From: CAYPOY01 sp964412395
GTDB taxonomy: Bacteria > Chloroflexota > Anaerolineae > B4-G1
DNA: 9,257 nucleotides
Assembly: GCA_964412395.1 (NCBI GenBank)
Contig: CAYPOY010000208.1
Coordinates: 1-9,257 of the forward strand
Direction of reading: 5' to 3'
Shown: positions 1 through 3,689 of the stretch, one piece after another
How positions within the stretch are numbered: position 1 is the first letter of the stretch
Layout of the letters: each line of letters opens with the position of its first letter
Translations under genes and position numbers: made by a program
Notes under the pieces: model-generated
Told to the model about the DNA's origin: nothing
The model's input: only the letters and a program-made list of their open reading frames with translations
Database searches by the model: none

Positions 1-90
1 GGCCACCGGCAATCCAACGTATCCCAGGCCCAGCACAACCACGTTCGCCGTCTTGTTTTCAATCGTTGCCAAAAGGCCGTCTTTAAGGGC
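1..90 (-). CDS. Nucleotide-sugar dehydrogenase, N-terminal fragment (WecC/UDP-ManNAc or UDP-GlcNAc dehydrogenase type), cut by window edge
   Basis: The minus strand reads ALKDGLLATIENKTANVVV followed by LGLGYVGLPVA. The second part is the Rossmann NAD-binding signature GxGYVGLP of the UDP-glucose/GDP-mannose dehydrogenase family; the ENKTA lead-in is typical of WecC/WbpA-like enzymes. These oxidise UDP-HexNAc C6 to the uronic acid for surface polysaccharide, usually alongside a WecB 2-epimerase. The rest lies beyond the left edge. No ATG or GTG precedes the motif in frame before a stop at 193-195. The only start codon is a TTG at 70-72 without a visible Shine-Dalgarno. Around 87-90 the sequence switches frame into a wecB remnant, so the native start was probably lost by recombination. 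Family call is confident; whether it is expressed is unclear. Confidence 0.72.
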
Positions 91-137
91 ACGCCCAGGA
101 TCGTCGTCTCCTCTTGGATGCCGCCGGAATCGGTCAG
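87..137 (-). pseudogene. UDP-GlcNAc 2-epimerase (wecB-like) remnant, piece B
   Basis: The minus-strand frame ending at 87 reads LTDSGGIQEETTILGVP, the highly conserved SGG-Q-EE motif of WecB-type UDP-N-acetylglucosamine 2-epimerases (UDP-GlcNAc/UDP-ManNAc interconversion). It breaks off where the next residues should be the conserved LR-NTERP stretch, and the sequence becomes the dehydrogenase fragment in another frame. It continues piece A at 512-592 exactly if the 383 bp between the two LTD codons are removed, so both were once one gene. It cannot encode an active enzyme. Confidence 0.75.
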
Positions 138-209
138 CGATTCCCGGATCGTCCTGTAGCGCGCCTGCGGGCCGCCGATGTGGTATTGATCGTCACCGTT
201 TGCTGCCTC

Positions 210-458
210 TCAATCTGGGTGCTTGAGCATCCGGCATATCCGCCAAACTCTATTCTCGCCCGCGAACGGGAGCGGGAGTGACCGTCGTTTCCGCCAGGCT
301 TCTGCGATATTAGCACATACTGATCTCGACGACCGCCGCATCTGATCCGTCAAGGAATACACTTCCTCACGTGGGAACCCTTTCGAGACCTCAAAGATCC
401 TCATCACTGCTTCGAAGGCCAGCTTATACACGTCAAGTTCCTCGTGACTCCGTATCAC
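210..458 (-). pseudogene. Truncated four-helix-bundle (S23 / 23S rRNA intervening-sequence protein family) gene
   Basis: From a GTG at 458 the frame gives 82 aa. The first 59 (VIRSHEELDVYKLAFE... to SVCANIAEAWRKRR) match the first two helices of the S23/IVS four-helix-bundle family: the SH-LDV-K opening, the FP-EE-Y-L-DQMRRSS motif and the N-IAEAW-KRR motif are all present. Family members are normally about 115-125 aa. After R59 (position 282) the similarity stops and an unrelated tail runs to a stop at 210-212, so the C-terminal helices are missing. A GGAG lies about 12 nt upstream of the GTG. The family was first seen inside rRNA intervening sequences and is also found alone; its function is poorly known. 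It sits inside the segment interrupting wecB. Confidence 0.68.
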
Positions 459-512
459 CCCCGCACCTCTGCTCCTCCGCACCTCCGCTCCCCTGCTCCC
501 TGGCTCCCTTGG
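458..512 (-). repeat. Purine-rich degenerate repeat tract upstream of the S23 fragment
   Basis: The minus strand is almost pure G/A/C with units such as GGGAGCAGGGGAGC and GGAGGTGCGGAGG repeated imperfectly. It starts directly at the inner edge of the 9-bp direct repeat and ends at the GTG of the S23 fragment, whose ribosome-binding site it may provide. Its texture resembles the GGGAGAC tract at 2076-2112. Confidence 0.6.
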
Positions 513-592
513 TCGGTCAGCATCAGCCGTGCGTTCGCCATCAGGTTCAGGAACTCCAGGTAGCCCAGTGGCTCTGTCACCTGCAATCGGGC
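512..592 (-). pseudogene. UDP-GlcNAc 2-epimerase (wecB-like) remnant, piece A
   Basis: The frame reads ARLQVTEPLGYLEF followed by LNLMANARLMLTD, the conserved block just before the SGG-Q-EE motif of WecB-family 2-epimerases. The upstream boundary is uncertain: between the stop of the MntA-HepT gene (634) and about 592 the reading is no longer family-like. Downstream it breaks exactly at LTD, where the S23-containing segment begins; the continuation is piece B at 87-137. The N-terminal two-thirds of the enzyme are absent from the window. Confidence 0.75.
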
Positions 593-633
593 ATCGCTGC
601 CATGTTGGCACAGGTCTGATTCCTGGCAACGCT

Positions 634-1074
634 TTACTTGTCCGAATGGTCCCGTACCTGCCGGGCAAACTCGTCGAAATCGGTCAGTTGCTCCGTCACT
701 GCCCGGTAAATGGCCTGGTAATCCAGCCTCCAATATACGTGCACAATGGCATTCCGCATCCCTGCCATACCCCAGATGCGACGAGCAAAGGTCGGCTCTA
801 GCAACCCCTTCTCTCCAGACAGTTCGATCAGGTTGGTCGTGTCCACTTCAGACAGGCTGACCCCCACCACCGCCAGGAAGTATCGGCAGATGTCCAGCAC
901 CGACTCCAAAGCGATACGCAGGTAGTGGATACACAACTCCCGCGTGTCCACGTCTGATCGGAATTCCTCAAACGAGTTGAATCGCTCCTGCAAACGCCGG
1001 AGTTGAGCCACAGCCTCATCCAAAGCGGAGAGATATCCCTCCACCCGTCTCCAATCTACTTTTCTATCTGCCAC
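634..1074 (-). CDS. hepT: Possible separately translated HepT toxin from an internal GTG start
   Basis: Inside the fused ORF, V143 is encoded by GTG (1072-1074) and is preceded, after a 6-nt spacer, by GGGAGGGG (1081-1088 on the minus strand), the best ribosome-binding sequence in this gene. Initiation there gives MADRKVDWRRVEGYLSAL..., 146 aa, matching where stand-alone HepT proteins of the DUF86 family usually begin. It includes the full RX4HXY motif (R107, H112, Y114 in this numbering). I infer that the gene descends from an ordinary mntA-hepT pair whose mntA stop codon was lost, so free HepT may still be made along with the fusion. Expression is untested. Confidence 0.45.
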   Translation of the reverse strand: MADRKVDWRRVEGYLSALDEAVAQLRRLQERFNSFEEFRSDVDTRELCIHYLRIALESVLDICRYFLAVVGVSLSEVDTTNLIELSGEKGLLEPTFARRIWGMAGMRNAIVHVYWRLDYQAIYRAVTEQLTDFDEFARQVRDHSDK

Positions 1075-1500
1075 CGATAACCCCTCCCGACACCGCTCGT
1101 CCAGAAGCTGGCGATATTGGGCCATGAACCGCCGGTAGTCCTCATACTCAAACAAAGCTTCTACCACTGCTTCTGTCCGAGCCATTGGCGTTTCGGCGAA
1201 AAGAAGCCTTCCCTCCACAAGCGCCTGTAACTTTAGCCAGGCGTTGGCCCGGTTAAGCACCACCAGATCCACCCGCCTTGTCCCCAGGGCCCGACACGCT
1301 GCATCCAGTGTTTCCAGGTATCCCTCGAAACTGTACTCTCTGAATAACACGGCCAGGTCTATGTCTCGTGCCAGCGGTTGCTCTAGAACCGACCCAAACA
1401 GGCAAGCCAGACGGACACCGTCCTTTGCCAGAACGTGAGACAACACGTCCAGACGCTCCTCTATCTCGCCCAATCTGATTCCCGCTATTCTCTCAGTCAT
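634..1500 (-). CDS. mntA-hepT: Fused MntA-HepT: minimal nucleotidyltransferase (antitoxin) plus HEPN/DUF86 toxin in one protein
   Basis: The 288-aa ORF has two domains. Residues 1 to about 135 are a minimal nucleotidyltransferase: G36-S37, then D46-I-D48, and a third acidic residue D78 in RRVDLVVL. Residues about 147-288 are a HEPN (DUF86/HepT) domain, beginning KVDWRRVEGYLSAL and containing R249-NAIV-H254-V-Y256, the RX4HXY motif. In the known type VII toxin-antitoxin system these are two proteins: HepT is an RNase toxin, and MntA silences it by adding AMP to the Tyr of RX4HXY. Both active sites are intact here. The spacing in GSX8DXD is two residues shorter than the usual GSX10DXD. A GAG lies about 10 nt before the ATG; no promoter was recognised. 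The gene lies between broken wecB pieces but is itself undamaged. An internal start can yield HepT alone (separate entry). Confidence 0.82.
   Translation of the reverse strand: MTERIAGIRLGEIEERLDVLSHVLAKDGVRLACLFGSVLEQPLARDIDLAVLFREYSFEGYLETLDAACRALGTRRVDLVVLNRANAWLKLQALVEGRLLFAETPMARTEAVVEALFEYEDYRRFMAQYRQLLDERCREGLSVADRKVDWRRVEGYLSALDEAVAQLRRLQERFNSFEEFRSDVDTRELCIHYLRIALESVLDICRYFLAVVGVSLSEVDTTNLIELSGEKGLLEPTFARRIWGMAGMRNAIVHVYWRLDYQAIYRAVTEQLTDFDEFARQVRDHSDK
1081..1088 (-). promoter_or_regulatory. Internal ribosome-binding site before the HepT domain
   Basis: GGGAGGGG on the minus strand, 6 nt ahead of an in-frame GTG at 1072-1074. It lies exactly at the MntA/HepT domain boundary, which is where a bicistronic ancestor would have needed it. 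Confidence 0.5.
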
Positions 1501-1527
1501 CTACATCGCTCAATGTGAATCATCTAA

Positions 1528-1659
1528 TCAGCCCAGAACGCTCACAATGCGCATCACTGCCTGCCCATCCCACAACTCTGGCACGCGCCCGGCCTTGGCC
1601 TTATTATCCAGTATCGTCACCGCCTCTACCACAATCCGCCTCGGATCATAGCCCACAAT
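1528..1659 (-). pseudogene. UDP-GlcNAc 2-epimerase (wecB-like) C-terminal remnant, piece C
   Basis: The frame reads IVGYDPRRIVVEAV, then TILDNKAKAGRVPELWDGQ, then AVMRIVSVLG and a TGA at 1528-1530. This is the C-terminal helix region of WecB-family 2-epimerases (pattern VG-DP-RI...GR-P-LWDG-A-ERI). It is preceded in frame by a stop at 1660-1662. On the minus strand it lies 5' of pieces A and B, although in the intact protein it should follow them after about 20 missing residues. It abuts a truncated mazF, whose stop codon falls inside it. Confidence 0.72.
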
Positions 1660-1789
1660 CTACAATCGCATCCTCTCCAAACACCGGCCACACCACTGCC
1701 GGTCTGACCTTGGTGCTGTTCAGATCGGTGAAGGGAAATCGCACCAGCCAGATGTCACCACGCTCAGCTCGCATCTGCGAAGTGGTCAT
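1646..1789 (-). pseudogene. Truncated PemK/MazF-family endoribonuclease toxin
   Basis: From the ATG at 1789 (alternative ATG at 1774) the frame gives 47 aa: MTTSQMRAERGDIWLVRF, then PFTDLNSTKVRPAVVW, then an unrelated tail and TGA. RGDIWLV-FPFTDL and the RPAVV strand are the first two conserved blocks of MazF/PemK mRNA interferases, including the conserved Arg of RPAVV. The second half of the usual ~110 aa, with the conserved Ser/Thr block, is missing, and the sequence runs into wecB piece C. The start overlaps the end of the antitoxin gene by 26 nt, the usual layout for such pairs. The toxin should be inactive. Confidence 0.75.
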
Positions 1790-1967
1790 AGATATCTTCA
1801 CCAGGTTCGTTCCACTCGGCAAACCCTGTCTCGGCCAGGCACATCATCTCGAATATCTCGGCTCGTTCCCTCATCTCATCCGCCAGTTGGACAAATTCCA
1901 GAGGCGGCAACCGAAATACGAAGGTTTTGATCTCCTCCATCGTCAAAGTCACACCTGTCTGCCCCAT
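1764..1967 (-). CDS. Antitoxin of a MazF/PemK-type pair (orphaned)
   Basis: I place the start at the ATG at 1965-1967 because GGAGGTG lies 7-8 nt upstream. The product is 67 aa: MGQTGVTLTMEEIKTFVF, then RLPPLEFVQLADEMRERAE, then an acidic tail rich in E and D with EWNEPGEDIYDHF. The TMEEIK-V-RLPP-E--QLADE pattern matches short antitoxins encoded just before PemK/MazF toxins. Its partner here is truncated, so it is either a leftover or could neutralise a related toxin elsewhere. The reading frame stays open upstream to an ATG at 2060 belonging to an epimerase stub, which could give a 98-aa read-through form, but the strong ribosome-binding site favours the short form. The exact antitoxin family is not certain. 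Confidence 0.65.
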   Translation of the reverse strand: MGQTGVTLTMEEIKTFVFRLPPLEFVQLADEMRERAEIFEMMCLAETGFAEWNEPGEDIYDHFADAS

Positions 1968-2006
1968 TTCAAACACCTCCTGCTGCAATTCTCTATTGCC
2001 CTCTGA

Positions 2007-2060
2007 CACAAGATGCCCCCCTATGAAGCCGCTTGCACCACAAACCAATGCCTTTTTCAT
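2007..2060 (-). pseudogene. N-terminal stub of an NAD-dependent epimerase/dehydratase (extended SDR)
   Basis: The 18 codons MKKALVCGASGFIGGHLV form the Rossmann strand and glycine motif (G-xx-G-xx-G, here GASGFIG) of extended SDR sugar epimerases/dehydratases. The family-like sequence then stops and the antitoxin's upstream region follows in the same frame. The start overlaps the stop of the preceding wzz gene by one base (TAATG), as expected for a translationally coupled operon gene. Over 90% of the enzyme is missing from this place, and I did not find the rest in the window. Confidence 0.7.
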
Positions 2061-3475
2061 TAATGCTCCCCCTTATCTCCCTGTCTCCTCGTCTCCCTGT
2101 CGTCTCCCTGCCACCACTCCACAGCGAAGGCTCCAAACACGCCCAGCATCAACCCCAAGGCTCCCGCCACGGCGGCATTTTGCCACTTGCGCGGGTTCAC
2201 CGGCTTCTCCGGCGGCACCGCCGACGCAGCGAGACGCACCTCCGTCCCGGTTACCTCCGAGGTAATCTCCACCTCTGCCTGCTTCCGCGCCAACGTCTGG
2301 TACGTATCCCACGCCAGGTCCCGTGCTTGCTGGAGCTCCTGTCTCTGTGCATTTTCGGCCTCAAGCTCCGCCTCGAGAAGCATAATGTTGGCATCCAGCG
2401 AGGCTATGCGCGCAATGAGTGGATTGTCGGAGCCAATGGTCACCTCATTCGGTTTATCTGTTGCCAGACCAACGGTAAGCGCGTCAATTCGCTCCTGTGT
2501 CTCCGTGCGACGCGCTTCCAGCACTTTAATTAACGCATCCACGTCAGCGATCTGCACGCTCCCACTTTGCGCCCCGGCCAGGTCAACCTGGAGTTGCACC
2601 GGCAACCCGCCCGAGCCCCCCAGCGCCTTACTGCGCAGGAAAATCAAAGCCAGGGCGTTACCCGTGTCAGCCGCCGCCGATCCGGAGCCTGCCTCAACCT
2701 GTGCCCGCAACGCCCGGGCATCCGCCAGCCAACGCTCGATCTGTTGGAGGTCGCCGTAGTAGTCGGCCAACACCTGGCGCCTGGCGCTCATTTGTAAATT
2801 GACTGGCTCTGTCTGCACCGCGTTCCTGGCCGTCTGATACGCATCGAGCAACTCCTGTCGGGCGGCAATCTCGCGCTCCAACGAGGCGATGCGATTATCG
2901 CCCAGAAACGTTTCCAACGCTGCTTGAGCCACCTCGTAAGTCTCCCTGGCCACTACCACCTGTGCCGCGATTGTGACATCCGACTCGTTGGCGCTGCCGT
3001 ACAGACCATTGACGTGATGCTCGTAGTCCTGCGCCCAGGCGTTGGCAATCATCGCGGTCGTGATCGGGTCCCGATAGCACACTTTGATGGAGATCAGATC
3101 ACCTTCATTCGAGGCCTCAACCATCTCGAGCAGATTGAGTACGTCTCGTTCGCCGGGCTCAAGTTGGACCCCGACCTCATCCAGCACCTGCCGGGCTACG
3201 TCACTGGCGGACACCAGGGCAACGAGCGCCTGGCGTCGGGCGTTGACATCTTGACCGGCCAACTCCTCCTCCGAAAGGGTCACAATCCGGGGGTCGAAGG
3301 TGACGTCCATGCGCGTCCGGATAATGGCTACGGCGGCCTCGGCCTCGTACGTCTTCGGCAGCACAAGGCTAACTACATACGCAGCGACCGCCGCCACCAG
3401 CGCCGCGCCTGCGATCCACTTCCAGTACCGGATCAATACGTCAAAGTACGCGCGCAGGTCAATTTCCTCTTCCAT
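2060..3475 (-). CDS. Wzz-type polysaccharide chain-length determinant (co-polymerase), shorter paralogue
   Basis: 471 aa from the ATG at 3475, chosen because AGGAG lies 5 nt upstream and the N-terminus MEEEIDLRAY matches its paralogue; a longer frame to 3631 crosses the intergenic hairpin. Layout: short cytoplasmic start; membrane segment about residues 20-40 (WIAGAALVAAVAAYVVSLVL); Wzz block with LPKTYEAEAAV and SIKVCYRDP---A--IANAWAQ; long coiled coil (about 175-400); VPPEKPVNPRK proline motif; second membrane segment about 433-455. This is the two-helix, periplasm-spanning plan of Wzz/PCP proteins, which set the length of O-antigen or capsule chains. There is no Walker kinase domain. It is co-directional with the larger paralogue, probably in the same transcript, and ends in a repeat-derived basic/acidic tail. 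Confidence 0.85.
   Translation of the reverse strand: MEEEIDLRAYFDVLIRYWKWIAGAALVAAVAAYVVSLVLPKTYEAEAAVAIIRTRMDVTFDPRIVTLSEEELAGQDVNARRQALVALVSASDVARQVLDEVGVQLEPGERDVLNLLEMVEASNEGDLISIKVCYRDPITTAMIANAWAQDYEHHVNGLYGSANESDVTIAAQVVVARETYEVAQAALETFLGDNRIASLEREIAARQELLDAYQTARNAVQTEPVNLQMSARRQVLADYYGDLQQIERWLADARALRAQVEAGSGSAAADTGNALALIFLRSKALGGSGGLPVQLQVDLAGAQSGSVQIADVDALIKVLEARRTETQERIDALTVGLATDKPNEVTIGSDNPLIARIASLDANIMLLEAELEAENAQRQELQQARDLAWDTYQTLARKQAEVEITSEVTGTEVRLAASAVPPEKPVNPRKWQNAAVAGALGLMLGVFGAFAVEWWQGDDRETRRQGDKGEH
2076..2112 (-). repeat. GGGAGA-type low-complexity repeat at the 3' end of the second wzz
   Basis: Three near-identical units (plus strand tctccctgtc at 2076-2085 and 2092-2101; tctccctgcc at 2103-2112) encode the charged tail GDDRETRRQGDKGEH after the last membrane segment. 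The tract is unlike the rest of the gene, suggesting the original C-terminus was extended or replaced by repeat DNA at the edge of the rearranged region. Confidence 0.55.
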
Positions 3476-3527
3476 CGTATCTCCTGCACTCCTATCCAAG
3501 AACATAAGCCTCGAACGTGAAACGCAA

Positions 3528-3562
3528 GACGTGAAACGTGACGGATTATCACGCTTCACGTC
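3528..3562 (-). repeat. Long inverted repeat (14-nt arms) in the wzz-wzz spacer
   Basis: Left arm gacgtgaaacgtga (3528-3541), 7-nt loop, right arm tcacgcttcacgtc (3549-3562). There is one non-Watson-Crick position, which becomes a G-U pair in the minus-strand transcript, so the RNA hairpin is essentially continuous. The motif cgtgaaacg also occurs just beside it at 3514-3522, suggesting a dispersed palindromic repeat. It has no U tract and lies about 50-90 nt upstream of the second wzz start, so a role in mRNA stability or differential expression is possible. Confidence 0.6.
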
Positions 3563-3631
3563 GGCTCTGTCAAGCGGACTTGCAACCTCCGCCTCGGTCA
3601 GCCGCTGCTTGAGGAAAGCGTGGGTCTCCAC

Positions 3632-3652
3632 TGGCGGGGATTACCCCCGCCA
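3632..3652 (-). terminator. GC-rich hairpin after the first wzz
   Basis: An 8-bp perfect stem (tggcgggg / ccccgcca) with a 5-nt loop lies about 38 nt past the stop codon of the larger wzz. There is no U-run after it, so it is at best a partial terminator or a 3'-end stabilising structure for the upstream message. Confidence 0.35.
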
Positions 3653-3689
3653 ATCCTCCAAAGCAACGGCGTTCCTGGGTCGCCACCGC

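Larger units (their letters stand above)
130..521 (-). mobile_element. Candidate insertion into wecB flanked by a 9-bp direct repeat
   Basis: The plus-strand 9-mer tcggtcagc occurs at 130-138 and 513-521. On the minus strand both copies fall on the same LTD codons of the wecB motif: piece A reads into the copy at 521-513, and piece B reads out of the copy at 138-130. The 374 bp between them (139-512) carry a purine-rich tract and a truncated S23/four-helix-bundle gene. Removing one repeat copy plus the insert (383 bp) restores an uninterrupted wecB motif. This looks like a target-site duplication. No terminal inverted repeats and no transposase are visible, so the mechanism is unknown; capture at a short homology during end-joining would look similar. 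Confidence 0.5.

Noticed and set aside
134..316. Arg/Ser-rich 60-aa open frame
   Set aside because: Low-complexity reading in a region explained by the tail of the S23 insert and wecB piece B; no ribosome-binding site or family match.
139..512. Classical insertion sequence
   Set aside because: I looked for terminal inverted repeats at both ends and for a transposase and saw neither; only the 9-bp direct repeat supports insertion.
210..668. Open frame of 152 aa taken as one gene
   Set aside because: Its first 70 residues are the out-of-frame reading of wecB piece A and a purine-rich tract; only the part from the GTG at 458 resembles a protein family (S23).
1764..2060. 98-aa open frame as a single novel protein
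   Set aside because: The first 18 residues are an SDR epimerase start, and the antitoxin part has its own strong ribosome-binding site at the ATG at 1967; a chance in-frame join is simpler.
2924..3520. 198-aa plus-strand frame opposite the short wzz
   Set aside because: Antisense shadow of a Wzz gene with clear membrane segments and motifs on the other strand.
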